Below are positions 55,285-64,000 of a stretch of DNA of 64,000 nucleotides, piece by piece. This stretch comes from Acidimicrobiales bacterium (GTDB taxonomy: Bacteria; Actinomycetota; Acidimicrobiia; Acidimicrobiales; Poriferisodalaceae). How positions within the stretch are numbered: position 1 is the stretch's first letter; every line of letters begins with the position of its first letter. A model generated the notes under the pieces. That model ran no database searches and had not been told where the DNA came from. It saw nothing but the letters and a program-made list of their open reading frames with translations. A program made the translations under genes and the position numbers. The stretch is from the NCBI GenBank assembly GCA_014239555.1, contig JAAZYR010000005.1, forward strand, positions 157,935 through 221,934. Direction: 5' to 3'.

Positions 55285-58200
55285 GTGAAACGCTCGTTCG
55301 TCCATCTCCACACCCACACAGAGTTCTCCATGCTCGATGGGGCGGCGCGCGTATCCGAAGCTGTCGCAGCGGCAGCGGCAGACGGACAACCAGCGCTAGG
55401 GATCACTGACCACGGAAACATGTACGGGGTCCTCGACTTCTATAAAGCCTGCAACGACCAGGGCGTCAAACCGATCATCGGTACCGAGGCCTATATGGCT
55501 CTCGAGAGCCGGGAAGAACGTCCAGCGCGTCGAGGGCGGCGTATGGATGATTCCGGAGGCGACACTGATGACGGTGCCAAGCTCTACTACCACCTCACAT
55601 TGCTCGCCGAAAACAACACTGGCTACCGAAATTTACTCAAACTTTGTAGCCGAGCATTCCTAGAGGGTTATTACTACAAACCTCGAATGGATTGGGAACT
55701 GTTCGCACAGCACAGCGAGGGGTTGATCGCTACCACCGGTTGCTTAGGCAGCGTCGTGCAGCAGGCGTTACTTCAGGGCAATTATCAGCGCGCTCTCGAA
55801 CGAGCGGCTCGACTACAAGACATTTTCGGGCGTGACAATTTGTTCGTGGAACTCCAAGACCACGAGATACCCGAGCAAAAGCAGTGCAACCCTCAATTAC
55901 TGGAAATCGCGCGAACGATCAAGGCCCCACTTCTCGCCACCAACGATTTGCACTACACCAGCCAACACGACGCAGTAGCTCACGACGCTTTGTTGTGTGT
56001 GCAAACCGGATCACAGATGAGCGATCCGGACCGTTTCAAGTTCCACGGCAACCAGCACTACCTCAAATCGGCTCACGAAATGCGGCATCTTTTCGACGAA
56101 CTACCCGAAAGCTGCGACAACACCTTGTGGATAGCTGAACGCTCTGATGTGAACATCGAGTTCGGGAATGTTTCGCTCCCCCATTTTCCATTACCACCAC
56201 AATTTGATAACAGCGACGAGTATTTGCAGCACCTTGCCTTCGAGGGCGCAAAAAAACGTTGGGGTAACCAACTTTCTGACGAAATCGTTGACCGTCTTGG
56301 TTACGAACTTCGAGTGATCTCGGATATGGAATTCTCGTCGTACTTCTTGATCACTTGGGACTTGATTCGTCACGCGCGCGACAACGGAATCCGCGTTGGA
56401 CCTGGACGAGGTTCCGCCGCCGGTTGCGCGGTCGCTTTCAGCCTTCAAATCACAGACCTTGACCCGATCAAATATGACTTGTTGTTTGAAAGGTTCCTGA
56501 ATCCGGGTCGCAAATCCATGCCCGATATCGACATGGATTTCGATGATCGCTACCGGGACGAAATGATTCGTTACACCGCAAAAACCTACGGCCGCGAACA
56601 TGTCGCACAAATCATCACTTTCTCAACGATCAAAGCCCGTGCCGCGGTCAGAGACGCAGCCCGAGTACTGGGTTACCCCTACGCCGTGGGGGACAAAGTA
56701 GCGAAAGCAATGCCTCCACTTGTGATGGGTCGCGACACACCTCTCTACGCGTGTTTCGATCAAGAAGAAAAATATGTTGATGGATATCGGGCGGCGGCAG
56801 AACTTCGGCAAATGTACGACACCGATCCTGACGTTAAGCACGTAGTCGACGTGGCCAAAGGCCTCGAAGGTCTGCGACGCCAAGACTCAATTCACGCTGC
56901 CGCAGTGGTCATTACCCGTGAACCCCTTACAGAATATTTACCCATACAACGCAAACCAGAATCGGGTGTTAACCCCGAGGACGCGCCTGTCGTAACCCAG
57001 TTCGAAATGAACGGCGTGGAGGAACTCGGCCTCCTCAAGATGGATTTCTTGGGGTTACGCACATTGTCGATTATCGATGAAGCTTTACGTCTGATTGAAG
57101 ATACGACCGATGTAAAGATGGATATTGATCAGGTGCCTCTCGACGACGCAAACACCTTTCAGTTGCTGCAATCAGGTGATTCGCTAGGCGTATTTCAGCT
57201 TGAGTCTGCTCCCATGCGAAGCTTGATGCGTAGCCTCGCCCCGACCATATTTGATGACGTTGCTGCACTCGTAGCGCTGTACCGGCCCGGACCGATGGCA
57301 GCGAACATGCATAACGACTACGCGGACCGAAAAAACGGCCGCAAACCTATTGACCTGCCTCATTCAGATCTCAGTGAAATCCTCGGCGAGACGTACGGGC
57401 TCATGATTTATCAAGAATCAGTGATGCGGGTAGCTCAACGCGTGGCTGGCTACACGCTGGCCGAAGCTGATGATCTCCGCAAAGCGTGCGGAAAAAAGGA
57501 TCGAGAGCTCATTGCCCAGCACCGGACCAAGTTTGTGGAAGGCACCGTCGCCTCAGGTTACGAAAATGATCTCGGAACACGGCTTTTTGACATTATCGAA
57601 CCGTTCGCCGACTATGCGTTCAACAAAAGTCACGCTTTCGGGTACGGCCTGATTTCGTATCAAACTGCCTATCTCAAAGCGAATTATCGGGTCGAATTTA
57701 TGGCTGCGGTCCTCACGGGTGTGAAGCACAACCTTGATAAGGCAGGGCTGTACCTCAACGATTGTCGTCAAGCCGGAATCGTCGTCGAAGTGCCAGACGT
57801 CAATCGCAGTGAGGTCGATTTTTCTTCGAAAAATGGGCACATTCCTTTCGGTCTTTCTGCAGTACGAAATGTTGGGGAGGGGATTGTCAGTCCCATCGTG
57901 GAGGAACGAAACACGAACGGTGTTTACGAAGATTTTTATGACTTCTGCGAACGGGTTCCAACGTCGGTATTGAACAAACGATCGATTGAGGCACTCATCA
58001 AAGCTGGAGCATTTGAGTCGTGTGGTCATTCTCGCCAAGGTTTGTTGCTAGTCGCCGAGCAGGTCATTGATCAGGTAGTGGGTCGCCGACGCGAAGCAGA
58101 TATGGGCATCCAAACATTATTCGGAGAGTTAGACGACGCCTCTGGCGGTTTCGACGAACGCGTGCAGTTCCCGGCTGACGAAGTCGATGAAAAAACGATG

Positions 58201-58815
58201 CTGGCTTGGGAGAAGGAAATGCTTGGCCTGTATGTGTCTTCTCATCCCCTTCACGGAGTTGAGGTGTCGCTCCGTCGAGCGACAGATTGTTCGATTGGTG
58301 ATGCCGCTTCTCAGCAGCCCACTGAAGATGGCCGCGATCCGTTCATCACGGTCGGAGGGGTGATCTCGAATTTGCAGCGCAAATTCACTCGTAATGGAGA
58401 TGCGATGGCGGTGTTCGACCTTGAAGATTTGCAGTCTTCGATCGAAATCACCGTTTTCCCTCGAACCATGTCTGAACACGGTCACCAACTTGACGACGAT
58501 GCTGTAGTTCTCGTCAGCGGAAGAGTGGATACCCGCGATGACGAACCAAAGTTCATAGCCAACAAGCTGACCCGTTTTGAGCCGACTGGGGAGCGTCAAG
58601 AGCTGCGACTCACGGTCCCAGCTCATCAAATCAGTGACCGCCTAATTTCTGAACTCAAGGCATTGTTGTTAAACCATCCGGGCGACACCGCAGTGTTTTT
58701 AAATTTGGGTAAGCAAGTGGTGCGCCTTCCTGACAGCTTTCGAGTTGAGGCCGCCAATGGCCTTGCGGGCGAATTACGAGTTCTGTTGGGACCTGATGCG
58801 GTCCTGTCGTCTTAA
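55285..58815 (+). CDS. dnaE: DNA polymerase III alpha subunit
   Basis: 1176 residues from the GTG at 55285. The PHP domain starts FVHLHTHTEFSMLDGAA; the polymerase catalytic Asp residues are in MPDIDMDFDDRYRDEMI; the fingers have GSAAGCAVAFSL, and the thumb and HhH region ends with AFGYGLISYQTAYLKANY; an OB-fold domain VGGVISNLQRKFTRNGD is near 1040. The open frame extends to a GTG at 55192, but family enzymes begin near the PHP motif, so the later start is preferred; no good ribosome-binding site is seen at either. It is divergent from the HD gene and overlaps the next gene as TAATG. Confidence 0.95.
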   Translation: MKRSFVHLHTHTEFSMLDGAARVSEAVAAAAADGQPALGITDHGNMYGVLDFYKACNDQGVKPIIGTEAYMALESREERPARRGRRMDDSGGDTDDGAKLYYHLTLLAENNTGYRNLLKLCSRAFLEGYYYKPRMDWELFAQHSEGLIATTGCLGSVVQQALLQGNYQRALERAARLQDIFGRDNLFVELQDHEIPEQKQCNPQLLEIARTIKAPLLATNDLHYTSQHDAVAHDALLCVQTGSQMSDPDRFKFHGNQHYLKSAHEMRHLFDELPESCDNTLWIAERSDVNIEFGNVSLPHFPLPPQFDNSDEYLQHLAFEGAKKRWGNQLSDEIVDRLGYELRVISDMEFSSYFLITWDLIRHARDNGIRVGPGRGSAAGCAVAFSLQITDLDPIKYDLLFERFLNPGRKSMPDIDMDFDDRYRDEMIRYTAKTYGREHVAQIITFSTIKARAAVRDAARVLGYPYAVGDKVAKAMPPLVMGRDTPLYACFDQEEKYVDGYRAAAELRQMYDTDPDVKHVVDVAKGLEGLRRQDSIHAAAVVITREPLTEYLPIQRKPESGVNPEDAPVVTQFEMNGVEELGLLKMDFLGLRTLSIIDEALRLIEDTTDVKMDIDQVPLDDANTFQLLQSGDSLGVFQLESAPMRSLMRSLAPTIFDDVAALVALYRPGPMAANMHNDYADRKNGRKPIDLPHSDLSEILGETYGLMIYQESVMRVAQRVAGYTLAEADDLRKACGKKDRELIAQHRTKFVEGTVASGYENDLGTRLFDIIEPFADYAFNKSHAFGYGLISYQTAYLKANYRVEFMAAVLTGVKHNLDKAGLYLNDCRQAGIVVEVPDVNRSEVDFSSKNGHIPFGLSAVRNVGEGIVSPIVEERNTNGVYEDFYDFCERVPTSVLNKRSIEALIKAGAFESCGHSRQGLLLVAEQVIDQVVGRRREADMGIQTLFGELDDASGGFDERVQFPADEVDEKTMLAWEKEMLGLYVSSHPLHGVEVSLRRATDCSIGDAASQQPTEDGRDPFITVGGVISNLQRKFTRNGDAMAVFDLEDLQSSIEITVFPRTMSEHGHQLDDDAVVLVSGRVDTRDDEPKFIANKLTRFEPTGERQELRLTVPAHQISDRLISELKALLLNHPGDTAVFLNLGKQVVRLPDSFRVEAANGLAGELRVLLGPDAVLSS

Positions 58816-59531
58816 TGGGGTCCACAGAAGGGCGTCGTCCTCTCATCGGGTTGCCCGGTCGCAGAAAAATGGGCGGCCAGATCGAAGGTTTCCCTGAGAT
58901 TCTCGACGAAATTAGCGTGGACGTCTATGTCGCTGATTACGCGCGCGCGATCACTGCCGCGGGTGGGATACCGGTTCATTTACCTTTTGACGTTGACCCC
59001 ACAGACATCGGTGCACGTCTTGACGGTTTAGTGCTCACTGGCGGCGCTGATGTTGAACCTGTGCTCTACGGGGCAGTCGCAGAAACCGATGAGATGCCCC
59101 CGGAGAAAATCCGAGACGATTTTGAATTCGCCCTCCTTGATGTTGCCGAGGCCCACAACACACCTGTCCTTGGTATCTGTCGAGGTATCCAACTCATCAA
59201 CGTGTGGGCAGGTGGCGACCTTCACCAAGACGTACCCCAACACGCTGCTTTCGACGATCCACCGGCAACACTTCAGCACGAAGTCAGTTTCACAGAGGGT
59301 TCACAATTGCATGATCTCTACGGCGAACATCACATGGTGAACTCGCTGCACCATCAAACCCTAAATAATGTTGGCAAGAGATACCGGGTAACAGGTCGAG
59401 CCGCAGACGGCCAGGTGGAGGCCATTGAACACGTCGAGTTACCGATCATCGCTGTCCAGTGGCACCCTACCAATGCTCCCCGAAGCAAGCGAAGATCCAC
59501 TATTCAGCTGGCTAGTCAACACATCTCATAA
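58815..59531 (+). CDS. Peptidase C26 gamma-glutamyl hydrolase-like protein, 3' frameshift
   Basis: Class I glutamine amidotransferase-like (PuuD type) protein that hydrolyses gamma-glutamyl bonds. Motifs: LVLTGGADVEPVLYG, the nucleophile Cys122 in VLGICRGIQLINV, and the His217 in AVQWHP. From Thr219 on the reading frame is not family-like. In the other frame the same DNA reads MLPEASEDPLFSWLVNTS, stopping at 59535, as expected for the family. Removing one A at 59472-59473 restores it, so a frameshift or a sequencing error is likely. The ATG overlaps the dnaE stop. Confidence 0.85.
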   Translation: MGSTEGRRPLIGLPGRRKMGGQIEGFPEILDEISVDVYVADYARAITAAGGIPVHLPFDVDPTDIGARLDGLVLTGGADVEPVLYGAVAETDEMPPEKIRDDFEFALLDVAEAHNTPVLGICRGIQLINVWAGGDLHQDVPQHAAFDDPPATLQHEVSFTEGSQLHDLYGEHHMVNSLHHQTLNNVGKRYRVTGRAADGQVEAIEHVELPIIAVQWHPTNAPRSKRRSTIQLASQHIS

Positions 59532-59617
59532 CTAGCGGTCAATGGACAAACTGTGCCAAATATTGGCTGTCCAGCCAGTGGGGTGGCATGCTGTGGTCTC
59601 GCCCCCCTGGAGTATCG

Positions 59618-59809
59618 ATGTCTGACGGTGATACGCGCAAAGTAAACGAAAAGGTTCTCAAGGACCCCGGCGCGCAATGGCGGCCGATGGAGAAGTTCCG
59701 TTCTTTCCAACGCTCCGACCAGATATGGGTGTTCATCGGGCTGGGGATACTCATTCTGACCTTAAACATCGTTTTCGGTTTTGGCGGCAATAGCAGCAAC
59801 GTCAGTTAA
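59618..59809 (+). CDS. Small single-span membrane protein
   Basis: A 63-residue frame from the ATG at 59618: a charged N-terminus (MSDGDTRKVNEKVLKD), a helix IWVFIGLGILILTLNIVFGF, and a short Ser/Asn end. No family recognised. It lies between the amidotransferase and thrS in the same direction. The short ORF and its position suggest a real gene, with modest certainty. Confidence 0.5.
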   Translation: MSDGDTRKVNEKVLKDPGAQWRPMEKFRSFQRSDQIWVFIGLGILILTLNIVFGFGGNSSNVS

Positions 59810-59851
59810 GTCCACAAGACTGACGCTTCGAACCCCGTACGATTTGTCGGT

Positions 59852-61819
59852 ATGAGTTCCGATGTAACAATCATCCTTCCCGATGGCAGCGAAAAGGTCA
59901 TCGGTCCTGACGGCACTGGTGCCGATCTAGCAACACAACTTGGCAGCCGTGCCGCCAAAGATGCGCTGATCGCGGTTGCCAATGGAACCCAGTTGGATCT
60001 CAACCAACCACTGCCCGACGGCGCCAGTGTGTCGTTGATCTTTCCGGCATCGGAGGAAGGCCTGGAGGTTCTGCGGCATTCCACCGCTCACGTACTGGCC
60101 CAAGCCGTCTTGGCCTTGTACCCGGGGGCAACATTCAGTATCGGACCTCCTATTGAGGATGGCTTCTACTACGACTTCGATCTTCCCGACGGACAAACGT
60201 TCAGCGACGATGACCTAGAGAAAATTTCCGCAAAAATGAAAGAAATCGTTGGACGCAAGCAGCCTTTTATTCGAAACGAAATTCAACGCGACGAAGCTGA
60301 TCAACTCTTCGCTGATCATCCATACAAACTAGAAATTCTCGATGGCGAGGCAGACGACCCCACCTCAGGTCCCCAGGGCGGGGTCATCACTACCTACCGC
60401 AACACCGACGAGTTCGTGGACCTGTGCAGGGGTCCTCACGTGCCTGACACCGGCTATTTGGGTCATTTCAAGTTGATGCGTGTTGCTGGCGCGTATTGGA
60501 GAGGCGACGAAAAGCGCCAAATGCTGCAACGTATTTATGGCACTGCTTGGTCATCGAAAAAAGAACTCAAAGTGCATCTTGAACGGCTCGAGGAAGCCGC
60601 TAAAAGAGACCACCGAAAACTTGCCACAGAACTGGACCTCCTAAGTTTCCCAACGGAGTTGGGTGGCGGACTCGCGGTATGGCATCCCAAGGGAGCCACG
60701 GTCCGAAAAATCATGGAGGATTACAGCCGCCAACGTCACGAAGACGGCGGCTACGAATTTGTGTACACGCCGCACCTCGCCAACGAACGACTCTTCCAAA
60801 CCTCAGGGCATCTCGATTTTTATGCCGATGGCATGTACCCGCCAATGGAGATGGACAACGGGACCTACTACCCCAAACCGATGAATTGTCCAATGCATTG
60901 TCTGATTTTCGGTCACGGGCAACGCAGCTATAAAGAACTACCGCTTCGATTGTTTGAGCTGGGCACCGTTTACCGTTATGAGCGTTCTGGGACCCTGCAC
61001 GGACTCATGCGAATTCGCGGTTTCACCCAGGACGACAGTCATCTTTTCGTTACACCTGATCAACTGGCCGACGAAATTACCTCGTTACTAGATTTTGTTT
61101 TATCCGTGTTACGGGCATTCGGCTTTGATGAGTTCACCTTCAATCTTTCTACGAAAGATCCCGAGAAATATGTTGGATCTGACAACATTTGGGAAGAGGC
61201 CACTGACGCTCTCAAAGAAGCACTGGATCGTCACGGGCTGGACTACGCAATTAGAGAAGCAGATGCTGCGTTCTATGGTCCAAAGATCGACATTGACGTC
61301 AAAGACGCAATTGGGCGGTCGTGGCAACTCTCAACCATTCAATGCGATTTCAATTTGCCCGAACGATTTGATCTTCATTACGTAGCAGCTGATGGTGACC
61401 AGCACCGCCCAATCATGTTGCATCGTGCGCTCTTTGGTTCTATTGAACGTTTCTTCGGGGTGCTCATTGAGCATTACGGAGGAGCATTCCCTACCTGGTT
61501 ATCGCCAATGCAGGTGCTAGTTCTCGGGGTGCGGGCAGACCACGATGCGTTTGCATCTCGAGTAGTTGAACGCCTCAAGGCGCAAGGTTTTCGAGCCGAG
61601 ATGGTGGAAGCAGACGACCCTCTCGGATCTCGCATTCGCAAAGGAAAACTAGAGAAATTGCCGTACATCTTGGTGGTGGGAGATACCGATGTGGAGAATG
61701 ACACCGCTGGCGTGAACCCGCGCGGAGGTGAAGTGGAGCGCGATGTTCCCATTAGCGAGTTCATTGAACGAGTCAAATCGGAGGTCGAAGCTAAGGAGAC
61801 CACTCCACGAGTTGGATAG
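59852..61819 (+). CDS. thrS: Threonyl-tRNA synthetase
   Basis: 655 residues. An N-terminal TGS domain (1-65), the editing domain with HSTAHVLAQAVLALYPG and FVDLCRGPHVPDTG, the class II core with motif 2 MRIRGFTQDDSHLF and motif 3 LFGSIERFFGVLIEHYGG, zinc ligands in MNCPMHCLIF and others, and an anticodon-binding C-terminus. Complete. Only 42 bases lie between it and the small membrane protein, which leaves no room for a T-box leader. Both tRNA-Thr genes of the window would be its substrates. Confidence 0.97.
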   Translation: MSSDVTIILPDGSEKVIGPDGTGADLATQLGSRAAKDALIAVANGTQLDLNQPLPDGASVSLIFPASEEGLEVLRHSTAHVLAQAVLALYPGATFSIGPPIEDGFYYDFDLPDGQTFSDDDLEKISAKMKEIVGRKQPFIRNEIQRDEADQLFADHPYKLEILDGEADDPTSGPQGGVITTYRNTDEFVDLCRGPHVPDTGYLGHFKLMRVAGAYWRGDEKRQMLQRIYGTAWSSKKELKVHLERLEEAAKRDHRKLATELDLLSFPTELGGGLAVWHPKGATVRKIMEDYSRQRHEDGGYEFVYTPHLANERLFQTSGHLDFYADGMYPPMEMDNGTYYPKPMNCPMHCLIFGHGQRSYKELPLRLFELGTVYRYERSGTLHGLMRIRGFTQDDSHLFVTPDQLADEITSLLDFVLSVLRAFGFDEFTFNLSTKDPEKYVGSDNIWEEATDALKEALDRHGLDYAIREADAAFYGPKIDIDVKDAIGRSWQLSTIQCDFNLPERFDLHYVAADGDQHRPIMLHRALFGSIERFFGVLIEHYGGAFPTWLSPMQVLVLGVRADHDAFASRVVERLKAQGFRAEMVEADDPLGSRIRKGKLEKLPYILVVGDTDVENDTAGVNPRGGEVERDVPISEFIERVKSEVEAKETTPRVG

Positions 61820-61831
61820 GCGACGTCCGCG

Positions 61832-63124
61832 ATGACCAAGTTGCCGGTACCATTTTCTGTGGCTCGCGAGTCCACTCCGTCGCGGAAAGTCTGTAGGTCC
61901 GTGAAACGTCGCTTTCTCCTTCTCATTCTCCTCACGACCGGTGTCGTAGGGGTCGGTGGGGCATCCGCTGGTGCCGATGACGTACCTCTCATCGCAGACA
62001 TCGATGTCGATGCGCTTCTTGAGGAAGAATTCGCGAACCTCAACGTCAATGACTTCTATCTCCTAGAGCATCTTGTTGGCATCGATGCGAAGGTCAAGGA
62101 CCGACAAACCCAAATGGGTGCGGTACGCAATGAAGCAGACCGGATTTTTGCTCGTTTCCAAACCATCGAAAACCAAATTTCGTTAGATCGCGAACAATCT
62201 GAAAGGGTTTTGGGGAAAGCTTTCGAAAGGGTTGTTCGCAGCTATACCGTCTCCGAACCGCCACAACAAGAAGCGGCAACTCAACAAGAGACACCGCAAG
62301 AAAAGGCAACCCATGACGGTTCCGTTACCTCTGATCTGGAACCGGGGAAGGATGTTCTCCTCGGTGCGGCGACAAGAGGCGATCTGAGCCAAATCGATTT
62401 CATCGTCCCAGCCGCGCTAACAAAAAATCCGGGGATCGCGACACCGCAAAATTCCGAAACTGCGAGACCGCAACCCCCCAAGATTGAGACAACACTGCGG
62501 CCGGAGTACGAAGGACCGTCGGTGTTGGTGATGCTCCTTGAAGAACTTGAGCGAAGTCAGTCAGCGCAAGCAGAGCTTCGTGAAACACTCCGCGACGAAA
62601 TAGACGCGTTAGGTACACAGCTTGAGGACATGGAGGAGTTCGACGCCGAGTTGGGCGACGCAATTCGTGGTTTGCGCGCCGAGTTGGTAGCCATCGAAGC
62701 ACGAGACCTCGAGTGGGACCCAGAAGACATCACACCCGAGACCATCATCCTTCCATCTTCAGCACCAATCACATCAGGATGGGGTCGTCGTTGGCACCCG
62801 ATTTTGAGAAAAATGCGCATGCACCACGGAACTGACTTTGATGCGGACCGAGGAGCCCCGGTGTGGGCAGCTCACCAGGGTGTCGTGGAGACCGCCACCT
62901 ACATGAAGGATTTTGGTCGGGTGGTCGTACTCAACCACGGCAACGGATTTAGCACGTTGTACGGTCACCTGAACAAGATTTTGGTCAAATACGGTGACAC
63001 CGTTTCTCAGGGTCAACGCATTGGCGATGTTGGTTCTTCTGGTTTGTCTACTGGCCCTCATCTGCATTTTGAGATGCGCGTCGATCATGTGTTGCGCAAC
63101 CCAAAGAAGTACCTTCCGTACTAA
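61832..63124 (+). CDS. M23-family peptidase with signal and coiled coil
   Basis: 430 residues. A basic start then a hydrophobic segment FLLLILLTTGVVGVGGASAGA, probably a signal peptide, indicates secretion or anchoring; the next 270 residues have helical coiled-coil patterns (e.g. LLEELERSQSAQAELRETL) and a low-complexity Gln/Glu/Thr stretch. The C-terminal LytM domain has RMHHGTDFDADRG (HxxxD), and HLHFEM (HxH), the zinc ligands. It would cut peptidoglycan cross-links or, if tied to FtsEX-like partners, act in division. Stop overlaps the next start as TAATG. Confidence 0.92.
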   Translation: MTKLPVPFSVARESTPSRKVCRSVKRRFLLLILLTTGVVGVGGASAGADDVPLIADIDVDALLEEEFANLNVNDFYLLEHLVGIDAKVKDRQTQMGAVRNEADRIFARFQTIENQISLDREQSERVLGKAFERVVRSYTVSEPPQQEAATQQETPQEKATHDGSVTSDLEPGKDVLLGAATRGDLSQIDFIVPAALTKNPGIATPQNSETARPQPPKIETTLRPEYEGPSVLVMLLEELERSQSAQAELRETLRDEIDALGTQLEDMEEFDAELGDAIRGLRAELVAIEARDLEWDPEDITPETIILPSSAPITSGWGRRWHPILRKMRMHHGTDFDADRGAPVWAAHQGVVETATYMKDFGRVVVLNHGNGFSTLYGHLNKILVKYGDTVSQGQRIGDVGSSGLSTGPHLHFEMRVDHVLRNPKKYLPY

Positions 63125-64000
63125 TGGATGCTCTGCTCTTCCCACGCAAAGAGGCACGCTATGTCGCCGCTATGGCCGCGTCGCGGATTAAGCCCGGAGC
63201 GGGGGCTTCGGTAGGTCCACTCAAATTGACGCAACTCGATCCCCCAAGTTTGCCCGGGCCCGGTTGGGAGCACATCACCACTCGCTTGGCTGGGATCTGT
63301 GGATCTGACCTTTCCACTATTGATGGTCGCGCTTCGCGTTACTTCGAGGCGTTGGCGTCTTTTCCTTTCGTTCCCGGACATGAAGTAGTCGCAGAACGGG
63401 CCGATGGCAGTCGCGTCGTTTTGGAACCGGTGCTTGGGCCCGAAACTCGCGGTGAGGTTCCGGCTTGGCCAGGGGCTGCGCAAGCGGATGGCAACGATTA
63501 TGGACATTTGACAGCCGGTGTTCTGGAGCCAGGTTTGCAGACGGGTTCGTGTGCCAGCACCGGTGGTGGCTGGTCAGAAATATTTGCGGCCCACGAAAGT
63601 CAGCTTCATGTTGTTGCTGAAGAATTAAGTGATGAGTCGGCGGTGATGATCGAACCGACTGCTGCGGGCATACACGCTGTGCTGCGCGGCAATGTCCCCG
63701 ACGGTGGCACGGTGGCAGTTATTGGGGCGGGAACTATGGGTCTCACTGCTATTGCGGCTCTTCGGCGCTACACAAAAGTGGATGCCATCGTGGTGGCTGC
63801 TCGCTACCCCCACCAACACCAAGCGGCACGTTTACTAGGAGCCGACCTGACTGTTGTTCCTGACGAACTTGGGAGGGCGATTCGTCGCGCCGCTGGCACA
63901 AGGGTCGTTGGTTCAACGTTGGGTTCAGGGGTGGATGTAACCATTGACGCCGTCGGTTCATCAGGTTCGTTGACTGACGCCATTGGCTTTACCCGTCCCA
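63124..64000 (+). CDS. Zinc-type alcohol dehydrogenase-like protein, 3' partial
   Basis: A medium-chain dehydrogenase/reductase running off the window edge (292 codons seen). Catalytic-zinc motifs are AGICGSD and PFVPGHEVV, and the NAD(P)-binding strand is VAVIGAGTMGLTAIAAL. The structural-zinc loop, usually with four Cys, appears in EVPAWPGAAQADGNDYGHL without any. The start overlaps the M23 stop, as TAATG. The substrate is unknown. Confidence 0.88.
   Translation, partial: MDALLFPRKEARYVAAMAASRIKPGAGASVGPLKLTQLDPPSLPGPGWEHITTRLAGICGSDLSTIDGRASRYFEALASFPFVPGHEVVAERADGSRVVLEPVLGPETRGEVPAWPGAAQADGNDYGHLTAGVLEPGLQTGSCASTGGGWSEIFAAHESQLHVVAEELSDESAVMIEPTAAGIHAVLRGNVPDGGTVAVIGAGTMGLTAIAALRRYTKVDAIVVAARYPHQHQAARLLGADLTVVPDELGRAIRRAAGTRVVGSTLGSGVDVTIDAVGSSGSLTDAIGFTRP

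Noticed and set aside
59810..59851. T-box or other leader riboswitch before thrS
   Set aside because: Only 42 bases lie between the genes, too short for such an element, and no match was seen.

Overview
The window looks like a piece of a free-living actinobacterial chromosome, most likely class Acidimicrobiia and possibly marine. G+C is moderate, near one half by eye. Indicators are a PAC2-family protein, DUF3263 and LytR_C proteins, a HemQ-type coproheme decarboxylase, the actinobacterial HExxH metalloprotease next to tilS and hpt, ClpC, a CIRCE-controlled stand-alone groEL, a DNA topoisomerase I without zinc fingers, a di-haem b-type succinate dehydrogenase, NhaA and a membrane pyrophosphatase. 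No rRNA, CRISPR array, insertion sequence, integrase or phage gene was seen. Coding density is very high, no gene-free gap exceeds about 215 bases, and many neighbours overlap by ATGA, GTGA or TAATG. The class assignment is inference from gene content.

Layout. 45-1022 is a PAC2 protein. 7380-1041 (minus) is a tightly coupled run: acyl-CoA dehydrogenase, larE, a conserved protein of unknown function, a small receiver-like protein, glnD and a Nudix hydrolase. 7456-10424 holds a small membrane protein, a DUF805 protein, hemQ, fdhD and a nitrobindin-like barrel protein. 10527-13350 holds groEL (perfect CIRCE upstream) and glycerate kinase. 13368-16444 holds LytR_C, DUF3263, tRNA-Thr(UGU), rlmB, ispF and ispD. 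16565-19084 is clpC, divergent from a polyprenyl diphosphate synthase and a divergent folP homologue. 21123-24347 is a fatty-acid oxidation group. 24365-29974 holds lysS, folK, folB, a phosphatase-like protein, hpt, tilS and a metalloprotease. 30236-33317 holds tRNA-Thr(CGU), holB, tmk and an MFS carrier. 33507-40812 holds topA, a DUF368 carrier, an SDR and hppA. 40947-48577 holds a HAD hydrolase, nhaA, a STAS protein, an LLM flavoenzyme, a TetR regulator and a VWA-MoxR pair. From 48635 genes are mostly on the plus strand: a GH2 glycosidase, sdhCAB, (minus: an HD protein), dnaE, a class-I amidotransferase, a small membrane protein, thrS, an M23 peptidase and a truncated zinc-type alcohol dehydrogenase.

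Themes. Most genes are housekeeping: replication (dnaE, holB, topA, tmk), translation (lysS, thrS, two tRNA-Thr, tilS, rlmB), isoprenoids (ispD, ispF, polyprenyl synthase), folate (folB, folK, folP-like), protein quality control (groEL, clpC), respiration and ion gradients (sdhCAB, hppA, nhaA), and fatty-acid oxidation.

Unusual features. The most striking is a topA whose C-terminal repeat region carries an in-frame segment of about 150 residues resembling the 2B subdomain of UvrD/PcrA helicases, including its GIG DNA-contact motif. Others are a DUSP23-like protein in the folate cluster whose catalytic cysteine is lysine, a single-base frameshift at the end of a peptidase C26 gene, an HD protein matching only the C-terminal half of actinobacterial CCA-adding enzymes, a DHPS homologue with altered pterin-site motifs, an intrinsic-terminator-like element on the plus strand with no plus-strand gene before it, and an alcohol dehydrogenase that seems to have lost its structural-zinc cysteines.
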